From contig CACPNW010000009.1 in NCBI GenBank assembly GCA_902635455.1, positions 1 to 47,728 of the forward strand: a stretch of 47,728 bases of DNA, given 5' to 3'. The stretch's first letter is position 1; each line of letters begins with the position of its first letter. The stretch is from an uncultured Alphaproteobacteria bacterium. GTDB taxonomy: Bacteria > Pseudomonadota > Alphaproteobacteria > HIMB59 > GCA-002718135. A model generated the notes under the pieces. That model had not been told where the DNA came from. It searched no databases and saw nothing but the letters and a program-made list of their open reading frames with translations. A program made the translations under genes and the position numbers. Below, in pieces: positions 23,306 to 31,501 of the stretch.

Positions 23306-24652
23306 TTAACTCCATGGAAAAGGACTATTTGACGTTGGATGTAATTTTCCTTGTTCATACCTTGAAAAGCGGAAAGGTTCTAAAAGAGAAGATTTATCAC
23401 CTAAAACCTCTTCAGCAACTAATTTTCCTACCCCTAACATTTTATAACCATGATTGGAGTCAGCAATAATGTAAACATTTTCATTAAATTTATCAAAAAT
23501 TGGAAAAGAATCAGGAGTAAAGCAGCCTAAACCACCAGTAGCACCTTTTTTAAATAAATCAGATTTACCTTCAAAGCGTTTATGGCAAAAAGCTAATGCT
23601 GATGTCCACATGTGTGCGAATTCATCATCAATTATAAATTCATTTGATTTTGGACCATAAGGATCTACAGAAACTCCTTCACCTCCGGGTTCGCCAACTT
23701 TATAAGGCGAAGAGCCGCCTTGAATGCCATTGAAATGAAAGTCAGGTTTATAGTAAATTCCCCAAAGTTTATCAGTTATTAATGAATTATCTACATCAGA
23801 ATACAAAGGAGCATCAGTATCTACATGGACTACTGGTGGCATATTTCCTTCCTCAGTCTTTAAGAAATCTGGCTCAACTTTTAAAACTCCTTCAGTCAGA
23901 AACCAATAGTGCCACATAGGATAATCACTATGCATGTCTCCATTTTCGCCTTTAATGGCAATTTTGTTTGGTAATTCTAACATATCCCAAAAAGTTTTAA
24001 CCCATGGTCCAGCCCCAACAATAACTTGTTCACATTTAATTGTACCCTTATCCGTTTCAACACCTGTAACAGAATTAGAATTTGAGCCAAATTCAAAACC
24101 AGTAACAGTTGTGCCAGTTAAAATTCTAACACCCAAAGCTTCAGCCTTATCGGCTAAAGCATATATTGAAGAAGTATTATTTGCATAACCTCCTCTTTTT
24201 TCATGTAAAACGCTTGTAATTCCTTTTGCTTGCCAGTCACCAAACATTTTTTTCATATAATTTTCTGAATCTTTTTTTCCCTGAATAAAAACTGATTCAT
24301 ATCCAATATTTTTTTGCTGTTCATAAATTTCAGCAATGTCATTTTCCATGCATGCAGGACTAATTTGCATATATCCAACATCATGATAATGAAATTTTTT
24401 AGCATCACTTTCCCAAACCTCAACACACATTGCCATTAGCTCTCTCATTGCTGGCTGATAATAATTATTTCTAACAACTCCACATGCTATGCCACTTGCT
24501 CCTGCAGCAATTGCTTCTTTATCAATAACTACTATCTTAGATCCGTCACCTTTGCCTTTAGCTTTTAATCTTTCTGCTAAGTGCCAAGCAGTACTAAGTC
24601 CATGAATACCAGCTCCAATTATTACGTAGTCAACTTTTTCAGGAAAAGCCAT
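23306..24652 (-). CDS. FAD-dependent amine oxidoreductase (DAO/sarcosine-oxidase-beta-like)
   Basis: Flavoprotein of the D-amino-acid-oxidase fold, 448 residues. The FAD dinucleotide motif GAGIHG is at residues 13-18; GIACGVVRNNYY and the late DSFPIFD and ADSNHGYKMLGVGK segments match single-chain sarcosine/dimethylglycine-type dehydrogenases. It heads the GlnT-GlxBCD operon directly behind an operator-like palindrome. In methylamine pathways the equivalent step is oxidation of N-methylglutamate by the four-subunit MgdABCD; only this beta-like chain is present here, so it may act alone or oxidise a different N-methyl amino acid. No partner alpha, gamma or delta subunit is encoded in the window. 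Confidence 0.83.
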   Translation of the reverse strand: MAFPEKVDYVIIGAGIHGLSTAWHLAERLKAKGKGDGSKIVVIDKEAIAAGASGIACGVVRNNYYQPAMRELMAMCVEVWESDAKKFHYHDVGYMQISPACMENDIAEIYEQQKNIGYESVFIQGKKDSENYMKKMFGDWQAKGITSVLHEKRGGYANNTSSIYALADKAEALGVRILTGTTVTGFEFGSNSNSVTGVETDKGTIKCEQVIVGAGPWVKTFWDMLELPNKIAIKGENGDMHSDYPMWHYWFLTEGVLKVEPDFLKTEEGNMPPVVHVDTDAPLYSDVDNSLITDKLWGIYYKPDFHFNGIQGGSSPYKVGEPGGEGVSVDPYGPKSNEFIIDDEFAHMWTSALAFCHKRFEGKSDLFKKGATGGLGCFTPDSFPIFDKFNENVYIIADSNHGYKMLGVGKLVAEEVLGDKSSLLEPFRFSRYEQGKLHPTSNSPFPWS

Positions 24653-24707
24653 TAGTTTACCCTTTATTTAGATTTATTATAAAAACAAAAAACATTTATT
24701 TTAAACT

Positions 24708-24746
24708 ATTATAGACTTAAAGGAATTGTTTCAACAGTTGAAACAA
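24708..24746 (-). promoter_or_regulatory. promoter of the oxidase-GlnT-Glx operon with overlapping palindromic operator
   Basis: A perfect inverted repeat with 10-base arms (TTGTTTCAAC and GTTGAAACAA) around one central A fills 24726-24746. On the minus strand its end supplies a TTGAAA -35-like hexamer followed after 15 bases by TATAAT, 56 bases before the oxidase start. The overlap with the -35 region suggests a repressor site. Its core, TTTCA-N5-TGAAA, is found again between tmm and tmoX. The neighbouring IclR gene, which ends two bases from the repeat, is the obvious candidate regulator. Confidence 0.65.
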
Positions 24747-24747
24747 C

Positions 24748-25509
24748 TTAATTACTCTGAAGCTTTAAAGATATTAAAGTAGCAGTATTAGTGACTTTTT
24801 TTGCTAAATTATTTGTAGTTTTTACATTGATGCTACCCTTAGTTCCTGAAATTGCTATTGCAGCTATTGCCCTATTTTTAGAATCCATAATAGGAGCCCC
24901 TATTCCATAAACATAGTTAAAAGTTTCTGCCTCATTAACACTAAATCCATTTTTTTTAACCCTATCTAAATTCAAAAATAATTTATCTAATGATGTAATA
25001 GTGTTTGAAGTATGCTTGTGAAGAGAATAGCTTTTATAAATTTCTTTTAATTCATCTCTAGTTTTATAAGCAAGAATTGCTTTTCCTAAAGCGCAACTAT
25101 GAGCATCCAATCTCATACGAAATGCCCTAGGCGCACTTTCACCAGTTGGATCTACTTTATCACAATAAACTATATGGGGACCTTCCAACACAGCCAAGTA
25201 AGTTATATGACCAGTTTCGAAAGATAGATTTTTAATATAACCAAAACACAATTTAGTTAATGATTGTAAAAAATCTGATTTATCACCAAATTCAAATATT
25301 TTATGACCTAAAGAATATAAATTATTTTTTGTATCTTTAAAAATATAACCAAGACTTGTTAGATAAGTTAATATTTTAAAAGTAGTTGCCCTATCTAAAT
25401 TCGTTATTGAAGATACTTGACTTGCTTTAAGAGGTTTTGGCGACTTTCCTATACATTCAATAATTTCTAATCCTTTTTTTATTGACCCACTTAGATAATT
25501 TCTAACCAT
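24748..25509 (-). CDS. IclR-family transcriptional regulator
   Basis: 253-residue DNA-binding regulator. The N-terminal winged helix-turn-helix is visible at about residues 8-65 (LKASQVSSITNLDRATTFKI), followed by the IclR effector domain (about 80-250) with ALGKAILAYKTRDEL, GFSVNEAETFNYVYGIGAPI and AIAAIAISGTKGSI. IclR proteins bind small acids or amines and act as repressors or activators on short palindromes. It lies between tdm (divergent, 52 bases) and the oxidase-Glx operon, ending next to a perfect palindrome, so it is very likely the local regulator of TMAO/methylamine genes. The ligand is unknown. Confidence 0.92.
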   Translation of the reverse strand: MVRNYLSGSIKKGLEIIECIGKSPKPLKASQVSSITNLDRATTFKILTYLTSLGYIFKDTKNNLYSLGHKIFEFGDKSDFLQSLTKLCFGYIKNLSFETGHITYLAVLEGPHIVYCDKVDPTGESAPRAFRMRLDAHSCALGKAILAYKTRDELKEIYKSYSLHKHTSNTITSLDKLFLNLDRVKKNGFSVNEAETFNYVYGIGAPIMDSKNRAIAAIAISGTKGSINVKTTNNLAKKVTNTATLISLKLQSN

Positions 25510-25561
25510 AAGAAATTAAGATTTAAATCGTCACTCTAATAAAAACAAGGTATAAATAAAT

Positions 25562-27919
25562 ATGGAATTAGATTTAAGCAATTTTAATGTAAGAAAAACC
25601 AAGCCTATTATTTTAGGAAATCCAGGATTGCCGGAAAATGTAGAAAGATACGTTGTAAAAGGCCAAGGCCTAATTGGAGTTGATATTTTTAAAGAAGATA
25701 AAATTACCATTATAAATATAGAAGGCAATCAAATTTGTGAGGCAGTTGTATTTGATAAATCAGGAAAAAATAAACAATCTATCATTGGTCTGCAAAGCAG
25801 TGGGAATGCGGATTTCATTAAATTTGTTTTAACTAAAAACTCAGATAAAAAAACTTTATTAAATAGCTTAAAAAGAAAAAATATTAATATTTCTAATTCA
25901 AAGTCATCTATTTTTTTTAATATTGATTCTAAAGCAAATGAAAAAATTAGTCTCTCAGTAGAAGAGGATGCTTTTATTTTAATTTCTGCTCCGGGTGAAG
26001 ATATGAAAGTAGATTCACATAATCCCCCAACAGACTTAGAAGTTTTTATTGAAAGGAGTAATAAAAAAAATAATAAACAAGAAAGTTTTTTGCCTGAACC
26101 TCTAGCAGATGTATCTAAAGAGTATTTAATTAAAGACAGTACAGCGATATCTTATGAAATTAAAAAAGGTGACTATATTCAAATTATAGATTTGTATGGT
26201 CGTCAGTGCTCCGATTTTATGGCCTTTGATAGTAAGGCTCTTCAAAAAGGTAAGGAATATTCAATAGATACAACTGTTAGTCGAGCTATTCATGCTGGCT
26301 CATACCCAATGCCTGGGTTACACTCTAAATATTTTGATAAAAATTTTGACACTCTTATAGAAGTTGTTCAAGATACAATTGGAAGACACGATACTTTTGG
26401 TACAGCTTGCACACAGAAACTATATGACGATCTTGGATATTTTGGTCATGTAAATTGCTCTGATAACTTTAACTATGCGTTAGATAAATTTGGTGTAGAA
26501 AAAAGAGGAGGTTGGGCAGCAATTAATTTATTTTTTAATACATCTATTGATGCCAATAATGTAATTTTTTCAGATATACCCTGGTCACGTCCAGGCGACT
26601 ACGTACTATTCCAGGCACAAAAAGACTTAGTATGTGTTTCATCATCTTGTCCTGATGATATAGATAGTGCAAATGACTGGAATCCCACTGATATTTACGT
26701 TAGGGTTTATTCAGAAAAAAACAGATTTTCTAAGTCTGTTGGTTATAGAAAAAATGCAGATAGTGATTTTATGCTAACAAAAGAAACAGGTTTTCATCCT
26801 CGAACTTCTGAACTTACAAAAGATATGATGGACTCATCAGGCTTTTGGATTCCAAATAAATACAACAATTATGGCACTCTCGCTGAATATCAGGCTTGTC
26901 GAAACAACGTAATAGTTATGGATCTATCTTCATTAAGAAAGTTTGAGATTTTAGGACCTGATGCTGAAGAGCTTATGAATACTGCTCTTACAAGAAACAT
27001 AAAAAAATTATCTATAGGCGAAGTTGTCTATTCTGCCTTATGCTATCAAAATGGAACAATGATAGATGATGGTACATTGTATAGATTAGGTGAGCACAAC
27101 TTTAGATGGATATGTGGTAGTGATTATTCTGGAGAATGGCTTAGAGATCTTGCTGATAAACTAGATCTTAAGGTTAATATTAAAACTTCTACAGATCAAT
27201 TACATAATATTTCTGTTCAAGGTCCTAATAGCAGAAAATTGCTTTCAAAAGTAATTTGGACCCCTCCTGCTCACCCTGATGTAAATAATTTACAATGGTT
27301 TCATTTTTCTATTAGTCGTATTCACGATCACTTAGGACTGCCTGTAATGTTATCACGTACAGGATATACAGGAGAACTTGGCTATGAAATATATTGTCAT
27401 CCTAAAGATGCAGTTAAATTGTGGGACACAATTTGGGAAGCAGGTAGGGAATTCAATTTAGTTCCAATGGGTTTTGAAGCATTAGACATGTTAAGAATTG
27501 AAGCAGGTTTAATTTTAGGAGGAAACGAATTTAGTGACCAAACTGATCCTTTTGAAGCTGGTATAGGCTTTACTGTTCCTTTGAAAACCAAAGATGCTAA
27601 TTTTATAGGCAAAACTGCCTTAATAAATAGAAAGGCTAATCCACAAAAAAAATTAGTTGGTCTAGAAATAGAAGGCAATGAAAAAGTTAATCATGGGGAC
27701 TGCGTTCATATTGATAGAGGGCAAATAGGTATAATTACAAGTGGTATGATTTCGCCTACTCTAAATAAAAATATTGCACTTTGTCGAATTGATATAAATG
27801 ATTCTAATTTAGATACTGAAGTAGAAGTTGGAAAATTAGATGGTCATCAAAAACGATTAAAAGCGAAAGTTATTGCTTTTCCTTTTTATGATCCAACAAA
27901 AAGTAAAGTTAAATCCTAA
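25562..27919 (+). CDS. tdm: trimethylamine N-oxide demethylase
   Basis: Converts TMAO to dimethylamine and formaldehyde. The 785-residue chain has the two-part layout described for Tdm: an N-terminal DUF1989 region (to about residue 375, with DTIGRHDTFGTACTQKLYDD and HVNCSDNF) and a C-terminal GcvT-like tetrahydrofolate domain (about 395-775, with GYTGELGYEIYC and GFEALDMLRIEAGLILGGNE). Three DUF1989 cysteines, Cys283, Cys299 and Cys363, keep the 16- and 64-residue spacing I recall for the zinc ligands of the characterised Methylocella enzyme. The folate domain can capture the formaldehyde. Divergent from iclR and convergent with tmm, which supplies its substrate. Preceded by an AAGG ribosome binding site. 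Confidence 0.9.
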   Translation: MELDLSNFNVRKTKPIILGNPGLPENVERYVVKGQGLIGVDIFKEDKITIINIEGNQICEAVVFDKSGKNKQSIIGLQSSGNADFIKFVLTKNSDKKTLLNSLKRKNINISNSKSSIFFNIDSKANEKISLSVEEDAFILISAPGEDMKVDSHNPPTDLEVFIERSNKKNNKQESFLPEPLADVSKEYLIKDSTAISYEIKKGDYIQIIDLYGRQCSDFMAFDSKALQKGKEYSIDTTVSRAIHAGSYPMPGLHSKYFDKNFDTLIEVVQDTIGRHDTFGTACTQKLYDDLGYFGHVNCSDNFNYALDKFGVEKRGGWAAINLFFNTSIDANNVIFSDIPWSRPGDYVLFQAQKDLVCVSSSCPDDIDSANDWNPTDIYVRVYSEKNRFSKSVGYRKNADSDFMLTKETGFHPRTSELTKDMMDSSGFWIPNKYNNYGTLAEYQACRNNVIVMDLSSLRKFEILGPDAEELMNTALTRNIKKLSIGEVVYSALCYQNGTMIDDGTLYRLGEHNFRWICGSDYSGEWLRDLADKLDLKVNIKTSTDQLHNISVQGPNSRKLLSKVIWTPPAHPDVNNLQWFHFSISRIHDHLGLPVMLSRTGYTGELGYEIYCHPKDAVKLWDTIWEAGREFNLVPMGFEALDMLRIEAGLILGGNEFSDQTDPFEAGIGFTVPLKTKDANFIGKTALINRKANPQKKLVGLEIEGNEKVNHGDCVHIDRGQIGIITSGMISPTLNKNIALCRIDINDSNLDTEVEVGKLDGHQKRLKAKVIAFPFYDPTKSKVKS

Positions 27920-27927
27920 TTCTAAAA

Positions 27928-29262
27928 TTATTTAGTTTTCATGAATGTTTCCATAGAATCATCCATTGCGTCACTCCAAGGCGTATGGTGTAAAGGTGCA
28001 ATTGTCCCAGTTACAGCAGAAGAAAATGATTTATTTCTATAAGTCATAATATCTTCTTCTTTATGATGCTCCCAATCCTTAAAATGCTTTCGAATTAACT
28101 CAAAGTCAATTTCTGGGTAATCAGATGCTGCATAAAGATCTTTTGTGTATTCAGTTTGAAAATCTATCATTTGAATTGGATCTTCTAACTTTTCCTCAAG
28201 TGTAACCCATTTGTTGATATCATTTTCAATTTCAGAATTACTAGGCATTTTGATTTTTCCCATAATAACATCTCTTGCAAACCATGCCTGGCAATCAAAC
28301 ATATTGAATGTATGAAACTGGTCTTGCATACCAAGATAAGTTAATTTGTGATTATCCTGCCATATAACGCCCTTATAAAGTTTAGGAGGATATAATCTAT
28401 TACTAGTTTTAAGCTTTAACTTATCTTCTAAAAATGGAAAATAATGCAGATAGCCGCTACATAAAATTAATGCATCTATATTTTGAGTATGGCCATCTTT
28501 AAATATTGCTTTACTGCCTTCTAATCTATCTAAATAATGAACTTCTTTCATTCCTTCTGGCCATTTAAACCCCATTGGATTATTCCGATAGCCAATTGTC
28601 ACAGAATTAGCTCCATATTTATAACATTGTAGGGCAATATCTTCTGCAGAATAACTACTACCTAATACAACCACGTTTTTGTTTCTAAATTCTTCTGCAT
28701 CTCTAAAATCATGTCCATGTAAAATTCTTCCAGGAAAGGTATTCATTCCTTTATATTCAGGAATATACGGAACAGAAAAGTGACCTGTAGCAACTACTAA
28801 ATAATCAAAGAAATCTTTTGATACTGTATTTTCTTTTTTGTTTACATATGTTATTTCAAATTGATTTTCATTAAATGTAACATTGTTTACTTGAGTGTTA
28901 AACTTTATGAATTTTTTAACATCTGCTTTTTTTGCTCTGCCTAAGATGTATTCATATAAAACTTCTCTAGGTGGAAAAGAAGGTATGGGTTGACTAAAAT
29001 GTTCATCAAAAGAATAGTCTGCAAATTCTAAACATTCTTTTGGACCATTTGACCAAAGATAGCGATACATGCTATTAGGCACTGGGTCACCATATTGATC
29101 TGAACCCGTTCTCCAACTATAATTCCACAAACCTCCCCAATCTTGCTGTTTTTCAAAACAAATTATTTCTGGGATTTTTTCTCCTTTTTCTTCTAATTGC
29201 TGAAAAGCGCGTAACATAGACAATCCGCAAGGTCCTGAGCCAATAATTGCAACTTTAGTCAT
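27928..29262 (-). CDS. tmm: trimethylamine monooxygenase (flavin-containing)
   Basis: NADPH- and oxygen-dependent flavoprotein that oxidises TMA to TMAO. The FAD motif GSGPCG is at residues 8-13, the NADPH motif GSSYSAEDIA near 200, and the sequence closely follows known bacterial Tmm proteins (FEKQQDWGGLWNYSWRTG, MYRYLWSNGPKE, GHFSVPYIPEY, LGMQDQFHTFNMFD, FKDWEHHKEEDIMTYRN). The frame is open 33 bases further upstream, but the start used here, MTKVAIIG, has a GGAG ribosome binding site and gives the usual 444 residues. Convergent with tdm and divergent from tmoX; the shared upstream region carries an operator-like repeat. Can also oxidise other small methylated amines and sulphides. Confidence 0.93.
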   Translation of the reverse strand: MTKVAIIGSGPCGLSMLRAFQQLEEKGEKIPEIICFEKQQDWGGLWNYSWRTGSDQYGDPVPNSMYRYLWSNGPKECLEFADYSFDEHFSQPIPSFPPREVLYEYILGRAKKADVKKFIKFNTQVNNVTFNENQFEITYVNKKENTVSKDFFDYLVVATGHFSVPYIPEYKGMNTFPGRILHGHDFRDAEEFRNKNVVVLGSSYSAEDIALQCYKYGANSVTIGYRNNPMGFKWPEGMKEVHYLDRLEGSKAIFKDGHTQNIDALILCSGYLHYFPFLEDKLKLKTSNRLYPPKLYKGVIWQDNHKLTYLGMQDQFHTFNMFDCQAWFARDVIMGKIKMPSNSEIENDINKWVTLEEKLEDPIQMIDFQTEYTKDLYAASDYPEIDFELIRKHFKDWEHHKEEDIMTYRNKSFSSAVTGTIAPLHHTPWSDAMDDSMETFMKTK

Positions 29263-29323
29263 TTTATTTCTCCAAAAATATCTATTTATCATCAAAATAC
29301 AGTAAATATAAAGTTAAAAGTTG

Positions 29324-29338
29324 TTTCAAATACTGAAA
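29324..29338. promoter_or_regulatory. operator-like inverted repeat between tmm and tmoX
   Basis: TTTCA-AATAC-TGAAA, the same TTTCA-N5-TGAAA pattern (with the same flanking TTG on the left) as the core of the palindrome before the oxidase-Glx operon. It lies 61 bases upstream of the tmm start and 75 bases upstream of tmoX. A weak promoter match for tmoX (TTGCAT, 17 bases, TAATTA at 29342-29370) begins four bases to its right. Probably bound by the nearby IclR protein. Confidence 0.5.
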
Positions 29339-29413
29339 TTATTGCATTGATTTATCGCTCTTATTAATTAGTCTAATTATATATTTAATTTTTAACACCG
29401 TACGGGAGGACTT

Positions 29414-30355
29414 ATGTTAAAAAATTTACTAAAAGCTGCTGCTATTTTATCTGTGCTTATTTTTAGCACAACTTCAAAAGCTGCAGACACAATAAGAATA
29501 CCAGTTTTAAACTGGTCAAGTCAAATAGTTATGGCAAATGTTATGGCTCAAGTATTTGAAGAAATGGGTCATAGTGTAGAACTTGTACCTGCTGAATCAG
29601 CTTCTAGATATGAAGCAGTTAGAATTGGAGATCTTCATGTAGCACATGAAACATGGGAATCAACAATGGCACTTCCATTTTATGAAGCAATGGATAAAGG
29701 CGGCTTGATTGATGCAGGAAGTCATAACCTAATTACTTTTGAGGAAATGGGTGTTCCGAATTGGGTAATCGATGAAGGCTTATGTCCAGGTCTACCTAAC
29801 TGGGAAGCCCTTAAATCACCAGAATGTGCTGCGAATTTTGCTACAGCTGATTCAGATGGTAAAGGACGTTGGTTAGAAGGACCTTACGAATGGCATACTG
29901 AAGTTATGCCTAACAGACTAAAAGGTTTAGGAATAGATGACTTATGGACTGTTAAATTTGCTGGTAGTGCTGATGCATTATGGGCAGAATTAAAAGCTGC
30001 TAAAGCAGAAGGAAGAGGTACTGTAATATTTAACTGGTCACCTAACTTTACTGATGCAGCAGGATTCACATTCATTGATTTTCCACCATACTTTGAAGGA
30101 TGCAGATTGGAAAATGGAGGAACTCTTGAAACTACAGGTTGTGGATCTCCAAAAGGATGGCTTAAAAAAGCTGCGCATATTAAATTTCCAATAACTCATC
30201 CAGATGCATATAAATTTTATACAAAAATGTCATTTACAGCTCCACAAATTGGCTTAATGGCAGATTTAGTTGACAGTCAAGGCATGGACCATGCTGCAGC
30301 TGCTTCAGAATTTATTGCTCAACATAGAGATCTAATTGATCTTTGGAAAAATTAA
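29414..30355 (+). CDS. tmoX: TMAO ABC transporter, periplasmic binding protein
   Basis: Binding component of a TMAO importer of the glycine-betaine (OpuAC/ProX) family. A signal peptide is clear: MLKNLLKAAAILSVLIFSTTSKA with cleavage about residue 23. The mature part has the aromatic-rich patches used for cation-pi binding of quaternary amines (VLNWSSQIVMANVMAQ, HVAHETWESTMALPFY, FNWSPNFTDAAG, WLEGPYEW). Four cysteines, in CPGLPNWEALKSPEC and CRLENGGTLETTGC, may form disulphides. Strong GGGAGGA ribosome binding site. A terminator follows before the ATPase gene, so the binding protein can be made in excess. Assignment to TMAO rather than glycine betaine rests on similarity and on the adjacent tmm and tdm. 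Confidence 0.88.
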   Translation: MLKNLLKAAAILSVLIFSTTSKAADTIRIPVLNWSSQIVMANVMAQVFEEMGHSVELVPAESASRYEAVRIGDLHVAHETWESTMALPFYEAMDKGGLIDAGSHNLITFEEMGVPNWVIDEGLCPGLPNWEALKSPECAANFATADSDGKGRWLEGPYEWHTEVMPNRLKGLGIDDLWTVKFAGSADALWAELKAAKAEGRGTVIFNWSPNFTDAAGFTFIDFPPYFEGCRLENGGTLETTGCGSPKGWLKKAAHIKFPITHPDAYKFYTKMSFTAPQIGLMADLVDSQGMDHAAAASEFIAQHRDLIDLWKN

Positions 30356-30371
30356 AAAAAGATAAATATTT

Positions 30372-30402
30372 AAAAATCCTCCCACAAAATGGGGGGATTT
30401 TT
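30372..30402 (+). terminator. terminator/attenuator between tmoX and tmoW
   Basis: Hairpin AAAAATCCTCCC / GGGGGGATTTTT with a seven-base loop (one U-G-type pair in the stem) followed by T-rich DNA. It sits inside the transporter operon, where partial read-through would give more binding protein than ATPase and permease. Confidence 0.85.
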
Positions 30403-30442
30403 TTATTTTAATTGTCTTTAAAATATAATATTGTTTAAAACT

Positions 30443-31489
30443 ATGTCTCAATCATCTCATAAAGAAAACAATACACCGGTTATTAAATGTGAATCTGTTT
30501 ATAAAATTTTTGGAAATAACGCTTTAAATCTTTTAGAAAATTCTAAAGGCCAAGTCGATGCAAAAAAATTTCAAGAAGCTGGTTGTATTGTCGGTGTAAA
30601 TAATGCTAGTTTTGGAGTAGCAAAAGGTGAAATGATGGTTGTTATGGGTTTATCTGGCTCAGGTAAATCTACTTTACTTAGATGCATATCAAGACTTACT
30701 GATGCAACAGCAGGGAAAATTTATATTGATGGAGAAGATTTGCTGGCAATGAACAGTAAACAATTAATTGAATTAAGAAGGAATAAGATGGGAATGGTTT
30801 TCCAAAGTTTTGCTCTCCTGCCTCATAAAACCGTTATTGAAAATATAGCGTTTCCTCTTCAAGTTAAGGGAACTAGTACTAAAGAAAGCATGTCCAGAGC
30901 TCTTGAAATGGTAGAGTTAGTTGGATTGAAAGGAAGAGAGAATTATTTCCCTAGAGAACTATCAGGTGGTCAACAACAACGTGTTGGTATTGCAAGGTCG
31001 CTTGCAGTTGAGCCTGATATTTGGTTTTTAGACGAACCTTTTTCTGCTTTAGATCCACTTATACGTAAAGAAATGCAAGATGAATTCTTAAGATTACAAG
31101 GCGTTTTAAAGAAAACAATTATGTTTGTTACACATGATTTTGATGAAGCTTTACGTTTAGCTGATCGAATTGCTATTATGAAAGATGGAATAATAGAGCA
31201 ACTTGATACTCCTGATAATATAGTTTTAAATCCAGCTACAGAATATGTAAAAAAATTCACTGAAGATGTTCCAAGAGAAAAAGTGCTCAAAATTGAATCC
31301 ATTATGGATCCTTATGATTCAAATAATTCTAGCTCTAATGAAGTTTCTAAAGATGCTATTATTGAAACTTTAGCTGAATCAATACTTAACAGTAAAAAAA
31401 TCTTAACTGTAATTGATAAAAACGATAATAATAAAAAAGTAGGATCTTTAGATCCTTCAAAAGTAATAAAAGTAATATTTGGTAGATGA
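30443..31489 (+). CDS. tmoW: TMAO ABC transporter, ATP-binding protein
   Basis: ATPase of the ProV/OpuAA type, 348 residues. Walker A GLSGSGKST is at 69-77, the Q-loop at Gln121, signature LSGGQ at 173-177 and Walker B IWFLDEP at 193-199, followed by the H-loop THDFDEAL. The C-terminal part after residue 270 is short and has no pair of CBS domains. The frame opens upstream with a TTG, but the ATG used here matches related proteins better; neither has a clear ribosome binding site, in line with a start placed just after an attenuator. It is the only ATPase for both transporter sets in this region. Confidence 0.9.
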   Translation: MSQSSHKENNTPVIKCESVYKIFGNNALNLLENSKGQVDAKKFQEAGCIVGVNNASFGVAKGEMMVVMGLSGSGKSTLLRCISRLTDATAGKIYIDGEDLLAMNSKQLIELRRNKMGMVFQSFALLPHKTVIENIAFPLQVKGTSTKESMSRALEMVELVGLKGRENYFPRELSGGQQQRVGIARSLAVEPDIWFLDEPFSALDPLIRKEMQDEFLRLQGVLKKTIMFVTHDFDEALRLADRIAIMKDGIIEQLDTPDNIVLNPATEYVKKFTEDVPREKVLKIESIMDPYDSNNSSSNEVSKDAIIETLAESILNSKKILTVIDKNDNNKKVGSLDPSKVIKVIFGR

Positions 31490-31501
31490 TAATATACAAG
31501 G

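Noticed and set aside
29884-30075. Minus-strand frame within tmoX, and similar antisense frames inside tmoW, tdm, glnT and the oxidase gene
   Set aside because: Shadows of strongly coding genes without start signals or recognisable motifs.
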